A stretch of DNA of 64,000 nt. Origin: Algoriphagus aestuariicola. Its GTDB lineage: Bacteria; Bacteroidota; Bacteroidia; Cytophagales; Cyclobacteriaceae. Shown here piece after piece: positions 43,290 through 51,620 of this stretch. The stretch's first letter is position 1, and each line of letters starts with the position of its first letter. The DNA is taken from the NCBI RefSeq assembly GCF_017254835.1, contig NZ_JAFKCW010000003.1:248001-312000 (forward strand), in the 5' to 3' direction. The position numbers and the translations under genes are program-made. Under the pieces are notes generated by a model that did not search any database, was not told the DNA's origin, and saw only the letters and a program-made list of their open reading frames with translations.

Positions 43290-45383
43290 TTGTCAGGAAT
43301 TTTTGATACCCGCATCGAATACCTCAAAGGCGTCGGCCCCCAAAAGGCCGAGCTGCTGAACAAGGAGCTGAATATTTTCACTTACGGAGACATGCTTCAG
43401 CATTATCCTTTTCGATACGAGGACCGCACCAAATTTTTCAAGATCCGCGAACTCAGGGAAGAACTCGAAAGTGTACAGCTCATCGCCCGAATCAAAAGCG
43501 TCGAACTGGTCGGTGCGGGAGGCAAGCGTCGCATGGTAGCCCACGTTTTTGACGAAACTGGTGAGATGGAAATGACTTGGTTTAAGGGTATACAGTGGGT
43601 TCAGAAAAAGCTGCCGGTTGGTGCGGTATACGTTTTTCTGGGCAAACCCGCGCAATATGGCCGAAAATGGAGCATGGCGCATCCCGAGATGGAACCATTG
43701 ACCACAGCCAACGAAACACGCAACAAGTTCCAACCGGTCTATTCCACAACTGAAAAACTCAGGGCCAGTTTCATGGACTCTAAGGGTATATCGCGGATCA
43801 TGGAGCAGCTCATACCTTTGGCTTTTCCACATATTCCAGAGACGCTTTCTCAGGATATCCTCCACCAGTATCAACTGATCGGCAAACCGGAATCCATCCG
43901 CCAGATTCACTTCCCGACAGCACCCGACCTGCTAAACCGCGCCAGAAAGCGACTGAAATTCGAGGAATTCTTTTATCTCCAGCTCCGACTGTTGACGATG
44001 AAGGTGACGCGAACCGAAAAATCCAGGGGACAGGTTTTGTCCAGCACCGACTTGCTGACCGATTTCTACAAAAACCATATCCCTTTCGAGTTGACCAACG
44101 CACAAAAGCGGGTAATCCGAGAAGCTTTTACGGATATGAAGTCTGGCAAACAGATGAATCGTCTGATCCAAGGTGACGTGGGCAGCGGAAAGACCATGGT
44201 TGCTTTCATTTGCATGCTGATTGCGATTAGCTCGGGCGCCCAAGCCTGCCTGATGACACCGACGGAGATCCTGGCAAACCAACATTATGAGGGTCTGAAG
44301 GAATATGCTGACATGATGGGGATGAAAATCGCCTTGCTGACCGGATCCACCAAGAAATCGGCGAGAAGTGTCATCCACGAAGCGCTAGGCAATGGGACGC
44401 TTAAAATCCTTATCGGAACCCACGCCCTGCTGGAGGATGTGGTACAGTTTCAAAACCTCGGCTTGGCAATAGTAGACGAGCAGCATCGGTTCGGAGTGGC
44501 ACAGCGAGCCAAACTCTGGACAAAAAACGACGAGTTTATCCCCCATGTCCTGGTTATGACGGCCACACCGATTCCCAGAACTTTGGCGATGACCCTCTAC
44601 GGAGACCTGGACGTTTCTGTCATTGACGAATTACCAGCGGGGAGAAAGCCCATCCAAACCGTCCACCGATACGACAAGGATCGCCTCAAAGTCTTTGGAT
44701 TCATCCGGGAGGAAATCCGAAAGGGCCGGCAGGTGTACATTGTCTATCCGTTGATAGAAGAGTCTGAGACCATGGATCTCAAAAACCTGATGGATGGCTA
44801 CGAAAGCATCGCGCGGGCTTTTCCACAATATCCCCTCAGCATCGTCCATGGAGGAATGAAGTCCGATGCCAAGGACTTTGAGATGCAACGATTTATCAAA
44901 GGTGAGACCAAAATCATGGTAGCCACGACGGTGATCGAAGTTGGGGTAAACGTCCCGAATGCGTCTGTGATGATCATCGAGAATGCTGAGCGTTTTGGTC
45001 TTTCGCAACTACACCAGTTGCGCGGCCGAGTGGGACGTGGTGCAGAACAAAGCTATTGCATCCTGATGAGCAAATACGAGCTCAGCAAGGACTCCCGCAT
45101 AAGACTGGAAACGATGGTGCGGACAAATGACGGATTTGAAATTGCCGATGTGGATCTGAGGCTAAGAGGGCCAGGAGACCTGATGGGCACCCAACAGAGC
45201 GGCATCAGCGATCTGCTTATTGCCGATCTGAGCAAGGATGCTCCGATACTGACGGTGGCGAGGGATGCTGCCCAGCAGCTTTTGGCGAATGATCCTGAAC
45301 TGAGCCACGCGGAAAATGCTCCGATCCTTCGACAGATCAAACAGCAGAAAAAAACCGCTGTAAACTGGAGTAGGATTAGCTAA
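43290..45383 (+). CDS. recG: ATP-dependent DNA helicase RecG
   Basis: 697 residues, full length. An N-terminal OB-fold wedge domain (about 1-240) precedes two helicase lobes. Walker A is GDVGSGKT (295-302), Walker B DEQH is at 396-399, followed by TATPIPRT, and motif IV-VI segments VHGGM, VATTVIEVGVNVPNA and QLRGRVGRG. RecG remodels stalled forks and Holliday junctions. The start is TTG at 43290: the frame has no ATG before the wedge domain, and the N-terminus from TTG (SGIFDTRIEYLKGVGPQKAE) matches the family. Confidence 0.95.
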   Translation: MSGIFDTRIEYLKGVGPQKAELLNKELNIFTYGDMLQHYPFRYEDRTKFFKIRELREELESVQLIARIKSVELVGAGGKRRMVAHVFDETGEMEMTWFKGIQWVQKKLPVGAVYVFLGKPAQYGRKWSMAHPEMEPLTTANETRNKFQPVYSTTEKLRASFMDSKGISRIMEQLIPLAFPHIPETLSQDILHQYQLIGKPESIRQIHFPTAPDLLNRARKRLKFEEFFYLQLRLLTMKVTRTEKSRGQVLSSTDLLTDFYKNHIPFELTNAQKRVIREAFTDMKSGKQMNRLIQGDVGSGKTMVAFICMLIAISSGAQACLMTPTEILANQHYEGLKEYADMMGMKIALLTGSTKKSARSVIHEALGNGTLKILIGTHALLEDVVQFQNLGLAIVDEQHRFGVAQRAKLWTKNDEFIPHVLVMTATPIPRTLAMTLYGDLDVSVIDELPAGRKPIQTVHRYDKDRLKVFGFIREEIRKGRQVYIVYPLIEESETMDLKNLMDGYESIARAFPQYPLSIVHGGMKSDAKDFEMQRFIKGETKIMVATTVIEVGVNVPNASVMIIENAERFGLSQLHQLRGRVGRGAEQSYCILMSKYELSKDSRIRLETMVRTNDGFEIADVDLRLRGPGDLMGTQQSGISDLLIADLSKDAPILTVARDAAQQLLANDPELSHAENAPILRQIKQQKKTAVNWSRIS

Positions 45384-45384
45384 G

Positions 45385-45445
45385 ATGGAAAATCGGGAGG
45401 CATGGAAGTCGGAAATTGGGAGGTGTCCGATTGAGCGGATTCGGA
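45385..45445. repeat. Short reiterated intergenic sequence
   Basis: Reiterated GGAAATTGGGAGG / GGAAAATCGGGAGGC-type words follow recG. Their character resembles the tract at 11365-11440, suggesting a dispersed class of intergenic repeat, though exact identity between the two is low. Confidence 0.3.
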
Positions 45446-45508
45446 GGCCACTTTGGTGGAAAAAGTGAAAATTTGTCGAAATCGTACTTCCCCGATTTTC
45501 AAATTAAC

Positions 45509-45835
45509 TCAGTTTTTCCGCTTGAAAAGCCCTGCTATGCGGCGTGCGATCTGTTTTTCCTTTTCCCAAAAGAAATTGAACTGGCCGAAAATAAAGCCAT
45601 AGATCAGGAGGAATATCTGATAAAGCGGCAAGACCAGAAGAAGATAGAGGAGCGTATTGACAAAGCCCCCTTTCTCCACTCCAAAAAAATCCAGGATGGG
45701 ATTTTTGACAAACAAGATCGTGAACCCCGTGCAAGCAAAGACCACCAAAACCATGACTACCTGAAAGAGACTTTCCAATTTCCACTTGGTTTGAAGTCTC
45801 CGTAAAAAACCGGGCCGCTCTTCTTGTTTTTGCAT
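45509..45835 (-). CDS. Two-span membrane protein, DUF6787-like
   Basis: 108 residues. A basic N-terminus (MQKQEERPGFLRRLQTKW) is followed by a membrane helix (about 25-44), an acidic turn (DFFGVEKGGF), a second long hydrophobic region (about 58-85) and a basic C-terminus (ARRIAGLFKRKN). It resembles a small Bacteroidota family that I recall as DUF6787; function unknown. A -7 element lies five bases before its ATG, so the mRNA may be almost leaderless. Single gene between recG (convergent) and lysC. Confidence 0.65.
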   Translation of the reverse strand: MQKQEERPGFLRRLQTKWKLESLFQVVMVLVVFACTGFTILFVKNPILDFFGVEKGGFVNTLLYLLLVLPLYQIFLLIYGFIFGQFNFFWEKEKQIARRIAGLFKRKN

Positions 45836-45839
45836 CTGC

Positions 45840-45847
45840 CAAAAGTA
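45840..45847 (-). promoter_or_regulatory. Candidate -7 element for the DUF6787-like gene
   Basis: On the minus strand TACTTTTG is an exact TAnnTTTG match ending five bases before the ATG at 45835, implying a very short or absent leader. Confidence 0.4.
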
Positions 45848-45865
45848 GCAAGAAACAGTCTAAAT

Positions 45866-45893
45866 AAAAGAGCCGGATTCATCCGGCTCTTGC
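45866..45893 (-). terminator. Terminator of the lysC gene
   Basis: AAGAGCCGGAT/ATCCGGCTCTT stem followed on the minus strand by TTTATTT. Confidence 0.8.
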
Positions 45894-45942
45894 ATTTCAT
45901 AAAATTCAGGACACTGGAGGCTCAGCCCCAATTTCCAATCCC

Positions 45943-47262
45943 TCACCAAGTGAAAACCCCGTTATTCAAGTTCTGGAGGGCCTGTACCTTGTACTTGGCA
46001 TCAACCAGGATGGATACGTTGTGGCGGCTACCTCCGTAGGAGACCATGCGAACGGGAATCTCTGTAAGTGAGTCCATCACGGACTTGATCGCACCCTTCG
46101 TTTCGGAAACCATATTGCCCACCACGCAAATGATCGTCTGATTCTGGTCAACTTCTACGGTTCCAAGCACTTTCAATTCTTCGAGAATTTGATCCAAATG
46201 GCTCAGATCATCTATAGTGACCGAAACGGCCACCTCGGAAGTGGTGATCATGTCGATCGGAGTTTTGTATTTTTCAAACACTTCAAAGATTCTCCTCAAA
46301 AATCCATACGCCAAGAGCATGCGGCTGGATTTGATCTTGATGGCGGTAATGCCGTCTTTGGCAGCGATGGCTTTTACACCAGTAGTCTCGACTGATTCCT
46401 TAATAAGCGTGCCGTGCGCCGTCGGCTCCATAGTGTTGAGTAGGCGGACGGGGACATTGTATTGCTGCGCCGGCCAAATGGATGCAGGATGGAGGATCTT
46501 GGCTCCGAAATACGCCAACTCCGCCGCTTCGTCAAAAGACATTTCGGCAATCGGCCTCGTACGGTCTACCACTCTAGGATCGTTGTTGTGCATCCCGTCG
46601 ATGTCAGTCCAAATTTCGCACACAGATGCGTTGATCGCAGCTGCGATCAGGGATGCAGTGTAGTCGCTTCCTCCTCGCTTGAGATTGTCGACCTCGTTTT
46701 TATGGTTTTTGCAGATATAGCCTTGTGTTACAAAGAGTCTCGCATCCGGATGTTTTTCCAGAATCGCCCCAAGCTTCTCCGAAATCTTGGCCAGTTCCGG
46801 CTCGGAGTTTTCGTCGATACTCATGAAATCCAACGCAGGTAAGAAAACTGCGGTGATCTTTAGCTCTTCCAAAAGAGTAAAAAACAGTTTCGTGGAAAGG
46901 AGCTCGCCTTGGGCAAGGATATCTCGATTAATCGCTTCGTTAAATGATATTTTGAGAAGGATATTGAGAAATTCGAAATGTTCCTTGACGATTTCTGCAG
47001 CTTTGGCCTTTGCCTCCTCTGTATCCAGCAGCGCTGGATAGAAGGCCTCATAGTGAGCCAAGAGCGTGTCAATCCTGTCCTTGGCCAGCTCTTTGTCACC
47101 AGCAGCAAGAGCTTCTCCGATGCCCACCAAGGCATTGGTAGTCCCGGATAATGCGGACAATACGACAATAGTAGGCTCGTCTCCCTGAGTCACGAGACTT
47201 TTCACCTGATGCATACGCTCTGGGCGGCCGACCGAGGTGCCACCGAATTTCATGATTTTCAT
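45943..47262 (-). CDS. lysC: Aspartate kinase
   Basis: 439 residues. MKFGGTSVG at the N-terminus is the kinase phosphate-binding motif, and RGGSDYTASLIAAA (about 200) is the second kinase signature. Two ACT domains occupy about residues 300-439, as in monofunctional, feedback-regulated aspartate kinases. It makes aspartyl phosphate for lysine, threonine and methionine synthesis. No homoserine dehydrogenase is fused. It is a single-gene unit with its own terminator. No lysine riboswitch was recognised in the 110-base gap upstream. Confidence 0.94.
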   Translation of the reverse strand: MKIMKFGGTSVGRPERMHQVKSLVTQGDEPTIVVLSALSGTTNALVGIGEALAAGDKELAKDRIDTLLAHYEAFYPALLDTEEAKAKAAEIVKEHFEFLNILLKISFNEAINRDILAQGELLSTKLFFTLLEELKITAVFLPALDFMSIDENSEPELAKISEKLGAILEKHPDARLFVTQGYICKNHKNEVDNLKRGGSDYTASLIAAAINASVCEIWTDIDGMHNNDPRVVDRTRPIAEMSFDEAAELAYFGAKILHPASIWPAQQYNVPVRLLNTMEPTAHGTLIKESVETTGVKAIAAKDGITAIKIKSSRMLLAYGFLRRIFEVFEKYKTPIDMITTSEVAVSVTIDDLSHLDQILEELKVLGTVEVDQNQTIICVVGNMVSETKGAIKSVMDSLTEIPVRMVSYGGSRHNVSILVDAKYKVQALQNLNNGVFTW

Positions 47263-47371
47263 GCGATTGATTTTTGAAAGGCTACATAGAATCCCGAGAG
47301 TGTCGGACGGGGATCACAGTCGACAAGTGGGATCCTATAGGGTTTAGGTTTTATCGAAATAGGTTTGTGAA

Positions 47372-47848
47372 TTAGAATCCCAGCATTTTGATTGCGGTGA
47401 TCGCCGCCTCGTCACCTTTGTTGCCGTGCTTGCCACCGGCACGATCCATGGCCTGCTTTTGGGTATCGGGGGTGAGGACGCCAAAGATCACAGGCTTGTT
47501 GTACTTCAAGCCGACGTTGGTGATGCCATGTGCCACGGCATCGCAGATGAAATCGAAATGACGGGTCTCGCCCTGGATCACACAACCCAAGCAAAGCACG
47601 GCGTCGATGGTGTCATCCTGTGCACACCATTGGGCACCAAGGGTCAGCTCGAAGGAACCGGGTACATTTTTTCTGATAATGTTCTCCTTCTTAGCCCCGT
47701 GCTCGATGAGGGTCTGATAAGCACCAGAATAGAGCGCCTCGGTCACCTCTTCATTCCACTCGGATACGACAATGGCAAATTTCTTGGAGCTGATGTCCTG
47801 GATGTTTTTGGAGCTGTGTGCACTTAGACTTTTGAGGGCAGTTGCCAT
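47372..47848 (-). CDS. ribH: 6,7-dimethyl-8-ribityllumazine synthase
   Basis: 158 residues from the ATG at 47848; the frame extends ten codons further but without family similarity. Conserved segments are VPGSFELTLGAQ (about 62-73), LGCVIQGETRHFDF with catalytic His97, and CDAVAHGI. It condenses the pyrimidine precursor with dihydroxybutanone phosphate in riboflavin synthesis. It stands apart from other rib genes, between a terminator and lysC. TTTG, 19 bases, and TATACTTC upstream could form a weak promoter reaching the start codon. Confidence 0.95.
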   Translation of the reverse strand: MATALKSLSAHSSKNIQDISSKKFAIVVSEWNEEVTEALYSGAYQTLIEHGAKKENIIRKNVPGSFELTLGAQWCAQDDTIDAVLCLGCVIQGETRHFDFICDAVAHGITNVGLKYNKPVIFGVLTPDTQKQAMDRAGGKHGNKGDEAAITAIKMLGF

Positions 47849-47879
47849 GAAGTATATTTTTTGGAAGGGATTTAACAAA

Positions 47880-47910
47880 AAAAGAGTAAGACCCTTTGGC
47901 CTTACTCTTC
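47880..47910 (-). terminator. Terminator of the TPR gene
   Basis: On the minus strand AAGAGTAAG pairs with CTTACTCTT, followed by seven T. It lies between the TPR gene and ribH. Confidence 0.85.
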
Positions 47911-47934
47911 TAACTTATGCGGTAAACACCGGCA

Positions 47935-48639
47935 TTACTTAGCGGCAAGGCCTTCTAAGCGAGCTTTGTGTTTTCGTGCAGCAGCATATTCAAATGATTC
48001 GTAGTATTTTTCCTCGATCTCGGCATAGGTAGCAATTGCATCGGCAATTTTGCCCGCCTCTTCCTGCGCCACAGCCAGTTTAGCCAAGTATTTCGGAGTC
48101 GTGTATTTATTTTCGTTGGTACGAGCCGCTTTAGTGTAGCTTGCGATGGCCTGGTCGGTCTGACCCAACTCCAACTGCGCGTCACCAATAAGGGAAATAG
48201 CCTTGGACTGAACCAGATAGTCATCTGCGGAGAACTCCTCCAAATGAGTCAAAGCCTCTTGGAATTTCTTTTGGGAAAGGTAAATGGAGCCAATGTAGAA
48301 ATGAGCCAAATTGGCGGCATCAGTTCTCGGATAGTCTTCGGCTATAGTCAGGAAACCCTTGTTGATCCCGTCGCCATTCAGCGCAAAATCGATGCTGTCC
48401 TGCTCAAAGAAATAGACCGCCTGAAACATTTCAGCTTGGGCCTTTTCATTTTGGTTTTGGTTGTTGATCTGGAAGAAAAGAATTCCTCCGATAAGGATCA
48501 CCGCTGCAGCCAAGACCCCACCTAATACTTTACTATTCTGTTTCAAAAAAGCCTCACCTCTTCCGATTCGCTCTGCTAGTACTTCCGGGTTTTCAAGTAC
48601 TTCGTTGTGGTGCTCTTTTTTAGATTGCTTTGTCGCCAT
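47935..48639 (-). CDS. Membrane-anchored TPR protein (YfgM-like)
   Basis: 234 residues from the ATG at 48639. A charged cytoplasmic N-terminus (about 1-38) leads to one membrane helix (about 40-60), then tetratricopeptide repeats (about 70-225), visible as AHFYIGSIYLSQKKFQEALTH and DAQLELGQTDQAIASYTKAA. The layout is like YfgM/ancillary Sec and BamD-type proteins that bind partners at the membrane surface. It has a good promoter match just upstream and a terminator downstream, so it is monocistronic. The binding partner is unknown. Confidence 0.85.
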   Translation of the reverse strand: MATKQSKKEHHNEVLENPEVLAERIGRGEAFLKQNSKVLGGVLAAAVILIGGILFFQINNQNQNEKAQAEMFQAVYFFEQDSIDFALNGDGINKGFLTIAEDYPRTDAANLAHFYIGSIYLSQKKFQEALTHLEEFSADDYLVQSKAISLIGDAQLELGQTDQAIASYTKAARTNENKYTTPKYLAKLAVAQEEAGKIADAIATYAEIEEKYYESFEYAAARKHKARLEGLAAK

Positions 48640-48658
48640 GTTACTCAAATTTCGGTCG

Positions 48659-48688
48659 CAAATATACGGTTTTTATCAAATACACAAG
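48659..48688 (-). promoter_or_regulatory. Candidate promoter of the TPR gene
   Basis: On the minus strand CTTG (48685-48688) and TATATTTG (48659-48666, an exact TAnnTTTG match) are 18 bases apart. The ATG lies 20 bases beyond the -7 element. Confidence 0.6.
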
Positions 48689-48695
48689 TCCCAAC

Positions 48696-48733
48696 GAAAA
48701 AGCCATGAAATCTGAAAGACTTCATGGCTTTCG
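48696..48733 (-). terminator. Terminator of the pyruvate dehydrogenase E1 alpha gene
   Basis: AAAGCCATGAA pairs with TTCATGGCTTT; a T-rich tail follows on the minus strand. It ends just before the TPR promoter. Confidence 0.72.
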
Positions 48734-48751
48734 AGGGAATCAAACCAGTAT

Positions 48752-49771
48752 TTATTCCATCACGAATGGATAGTCTTCCTGAACGTAAACGTCCTTGAAA
48801 GCATCCTGCCCATCAGGCCATGGAGACTCTTCAGCAAATTTCACTGCGTCATCTACTTGCTTTTTCACTTTTTTGATGATCGCATCGATCTCTTCCTCGG
48901 TCAGGAGGTTGTTTTCCCTGATCGTAGCCAGTACTTGCTCGATTGGGTCTCGCTGCTTGTATTCTTCTACCTCCTCTTTGGTTCGGTATTTTTGTGGATC
49001 GGACATGGAGTGTCCCTTGTAGCGATAGGTTCTCATCTCCAGCAAAGTCGGGCCATCGCCGCGTCTTGCTCTATCGGCAGCTTCGGATACCGCTTCGTGC
49101 ACGGCCTCCACATTCATCCCGTCCACTGGGAAGGATGGCATATCGTAGGCCTCACCGATTTGATACAGTTCGGTCACGTTGGACGTACGGGCTACAGAAG
49201 TACCCATCGCGTAGCCATTGTTTTCGATCACGAAGATTACTGGAGTTTTGAACAGCATAGCCAAGTTCATTGCCTCGTGAACAGCTCCCTGACGGACTGC
49301 GCCGTCGCCCATGTAGCAAATCGCCAGGTTTTTGGTGCCTTTATATTTTTCTGCAAAGCCCAAACCCAGTCCCATAGGCACCTGTGCGCCTACGATTCCG
49401 TGACCGCCTGCGAAATTTCTTTCCTTGTCAAAGATGTGCATAGACCCACCTTTGCCCTTGGTGGTGCCGGTGGCTTTGCCAAACAACTCAGCCATCACCG
49501 CGCCTGGGTCGGTCCCCAAACCCAGCGGATGCGCATGGCATCGGTAGGCAGTGATCCACTTGTCATCCTTGGTAAGGGCGCTGATGGAGCCGGAAGCGCA
49601 TGCTTCCTGACCAATATAAAGGTGGCAGAATCCACGGATCTTTTGCTGACCATAAAGCTGTCCCGCTTTCTCCTCAAACCGTCTCATTAACAGCATGCTC
49701 TCGTACCAAAAGCGGTACGTTTCCTTCGGATATTTTACTTTGGACTTGGTCGCTGCAGTTTTCTTTGCCAT
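48752..49771 (-). CDS. pdhA: Pyruvate dehydrogenase E1 component, alpha subunit
   Basis: 339 residues from the ATG at 49771. The thiamine-diphosphate motif runs from GDGAVRQGAVHEAMNLA (GDG at 155-157) to the NN pair at 184-185. The YRCHAHPLGLG segment near 76-86 and RYKGHSMSDP, with its phosphorylation-loop-like Ser, are typical of E1 alpha. With E1 beta and E2 it decarboxylates pyruvate to feed acetyl-CoA synthesis. The E1 beta and E2 genes are not adjacent: the next genes are a TPR protein downstream and divergent recF upstream. The branched-chain 2-oxoacid E1 is a less likely alternative. Confidence 0.92.
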   Translation of the reverse strand: MAKKTAATKSKVKYPKETYRFWYESMLLMRRFEEKAGQLYGQQKIRGFCHLYIGQEACASGSISALTKDDKWITAYRCHAHPLGLGTDPGAVMAELFGKATGTTKGKGGSMHIFDKERNFAGGHGIVGAQVPMGLGLGFAEKYKGTKNLAICYMGDGAVRQGAVHEAMNLAMLFKTPVIFVIENNGYAMGTSVARTSNVTELYQIGEAYDMPSFPVDGMNVEAVHEAVSEAADRARRGDGPTLLEMRTYRYKGHSMSDPQKYRTKEEVEEYKQRDPIEQVLATIRENNLLTEEEIDAIIKKVKKQVDDAVKFAEESPWPDGQDAFKDVYVQEDYPFVME

Positions 49772-49804
49772 ATCGTAATGATCAAAATATGCTATTTTAG
49801 GCCC

Positions 49805-49812
49805 CAAATATA
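49805..49812 (-). promoter_or_regulatory. Candidate -7 element for pdhA
   Basis: On the minus strand TATATTTG matches TAnnTTTG exactly, 34 bases before the ATG. The -33 element is unclear. Confidence 0.4.
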
Positions 49813-49860
49813 GCAATCCCGACCTAAAAATCAGGAGCCTGCCAAAATAAATCCCGCTGC

Positions 49861-50961
49861 ATGCATCTGGAGTCCATCGATTTAATCCAGTTCAAAAACC
49901 ACCTCAAAACAGGCCTGGAGTTTAGCTCCCAACTGAACTGCTTCACAGGCTTGAACGGCAGCGGAAAGACCAACATCCTGGACGCAATCCACTACCTCTC
50001 CCTGACCAAAAGCGCCGTTCAGAGTAGCGACACGCTGAACATCGCCCACGGCATGGATTTTTTTGCGATAAAAGGGCAATTTCGGCTGGGTGAAAAAAGA
50101 CTGGAGGTGCGCTGTACCTTCGAGACCGGGAAAAAGAAGAACATCTTTCAAAACAGCAAGGCACTTCTCAAAACCAGCGAGCACGTCGGTCTAATCCCCT
50201 TAGTGCTGATCGCTCCTGATGACACAGAACTGATTAAAGGAGGGAGCGAGGGACGCCGCAAGTTTTTTGACGGCTTGCTCTCGCAGCTGGATCACCCCTA
50301 CCTAGAGCACCTGATCCGCTACCATCATTTCCTAAAGCAAAGGAATGCCCTACTAAAGCAATTTGCCGAAACAGGGAGAAGAGACATGACGCTCTTGGGC
50401 AGCTACGATCAGGAATTGATCCGGCTGAGTGTAGTTTTGGCGAGGAAGCGGGCGGACCTGCTTAGTGAAATGGCTCCCATGCTGCAGAAGCACTACTCGG
50501 AAATATCCCAAGGAAAGGAGGAAGTAGCAATCTCCTATGAGACGGAAGCCTTACGCGATGACTTCGAGTCCTATTTTCTGAGCCTGCGGCAAAAGGACTT
50601 GGCAACCAAAAACAGCAACGCGGGTATTCACAAAGACGATTTTGATTTTCGGATTGGAGAGCACCCGATCCGAAAAATCGGTAGCCAAGGCCAACAGAAG
50701 TCCTTCATCATCTCGCTGAAGCTGGCGCAGTTTCAGGTCTTTGAAGCTGCAAAAGGCGAGAAGCCGCTTTTGCTGCTAGACGACATCTTTGATAAGCTCG
50801 ACGACCTGCGGATATCCAAGCTGATGGAATTGATCTCCCGGCATACCTTTGGGCAGATCTTCCTTACCGATGCGAGGCCCGAGCGCTCCAAGGGGATTTT
50901 AAAAGACTTGGACTCAGAGGTATTCTTCTTTGAGCTGGAAAATGGAAAAGTCAAAAAATAA
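49861..50961 (+). CDS. recF: DNA replication and repair protein RecF
   Basis: 366 residues, full length. Walker A is GLNGSGKTN (30-38), the ABC-type signature appears as GSQGQQKSF (about 275), and Walker B/D-loop is LLLLDDIFDKLD near 304. RecF helps load RecA at gaps with RecO and RecR. Start at the ATG of MHLESIDLIQFKNH, a typical N-terminus. Divergent from pdhA. The stop codon runs directly into a hairpin terminator. Confidence 0.95.
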   Translation: MHLESIDLIQFKNHLKTGLEFSSQLNCFTGLNGSGKTNILDAIHYLSLTKSAVQSSDTLNIAHGMDFFAIKGQFRLGEKRLEVRCTFETGKKKNIFQNSKALLKTSEHVGLIPLVLIAPDDTELIKGGSEGRRKFFDGLLSQLDHPYLEHLIRYHHFLKQRNALLKQFAETGRRDMTLLGSYDQELIRLSVVLARKRADLLSEMAPMLQKHYSEISQGKEEVAISYETEALRDDFESYFLSLRQKDLATKNSNAGIHKDDFDFRIGEHPIRKIGSQGQQKSFIISLKLAQFQVFEAAKGEKPLLLLDDIFDKLDDLRISKLMELISRHTFGQIFLTDARPERSKGILKDLDSEVFFFELENGKVKK

Positions 50962-50985
50962 AAAAGAGGCCGAAGCCTCTTTTCC
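50959..50985. terminator. Bidirectional terminator between recF and the barrel gene
   Basis: AAAAAAGAGGC, loop CGAA, GCCTCTTTT. Nearly the same sequence recurs at 51595-51618. Confidence 0.8.
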
Positions 50986-51512
50986 TATTTCAACCGATAT
51001 CCAAAGTTAAACTCCAGATTGATTGGCCAAAAGCCTCCACTACCCGTGAGATCAAAATAGTAGATCGGCCCGACACTGCTGAGAAATGTCCATCTGCCAT
51101 ATTCCCGCTTGATGCCCCAAGTCGGCCCAACGGCCATGGTATAATTTTCGTTTGGCCGGACATTACCGGCGATTCTCGGGCCGTAGTACAAGTAGCGCAA
51201 AGCGAGGAAATTCCCTCCTCTATGCTCATTCCCTTCGCGTTTTTTCAGGTTATAATAGCTTCTTCCTTGTAAATCCACAAATGGGGCGATAACCCCCTGG
51301 AAACCAGACTCGCCATACATGGTATTTAACTCAGGGTAGGAATAGTTGTATCCGAGACCGACATTGATCTCCAACGTGGTGTGTTTTCCTAGGGGACTTT
51401 CCCAAGCTATACCGGGATTTACCACGTTAAGCCTAAGTTCCTTGCTCGTTTGGGCTATAAGAGAGTTCATCGACAAAAAGTACAAGACCCCCAGTGCTTT
51501 TTTGTAATTCAT
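50985..51512 (-). CDS. Small outer-membrane barrel protein, unknown function
   Basis: 175 residues from the ATG at 51512, where a signal peptide starts (about 1-20, ending LIAQ). Alternating aromatic strands (for example LRYLYYGPRIAGNV, WTFLSSVGPIYYFDLTG) and an aromatic C-terminal strand ending FGYRLK are typical of outer-membrane barrels. No family name is recognised. It sits alone between two almost identical hairpin terminators. The frame upstream of 51512 lacks signal features. Confidence 0.7.
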   Translation of the reverse strand: MNYKKALGVLYFLSMNSLIAQTSKELRLNVVNPGIAWESPLGKHTTLEINVGLGYNYSYPELNTMYGESGFQGVIAPFVDLQGRSYYNLKKREGNEHRGGNFLALRYLYYGPRIAGNVRPNENYTMAVGPTWGIKREYGRWTFLSSVGPIYYFDLTGSGGFWPINLEFNFGYRLK

Positions 51513-51594
51513 AGTTGGGAATTTGGGAGCAAATCTAGCTTGGGATAGATGTGCCCTCCAATACTCTCTAAAGGGTATTTTTCGCATGCTTTCA

Positions 51595-51618
51595 TAAAAA
51601 AGAGGCCAAAGCCTCTTT
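51595..51618 (-). terminator. Terminator of the nucleotidyltransferase gene
   Basis: AAAGAGGC, loop CAAA, GCCTCTTT, with T-rich sequence following on the minus strand. Close copy of the hairpin after recF. Confidence 0.78.
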
Positions 51619-51620
51619 CC

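Noticed and set aside
47263-47371. Possible riboswitch before lysC
   Set aside because: The 110-base gap has some inverted repeats but not the conserved core of a lysine riboswitch, and I could not draw a convincing fold.
48857-49690. 277-residue plus-strand frame antisense to pdhA
   Set aside because: It is the complement of a strongly conserved gene and has no independent domain or regulatory signal.
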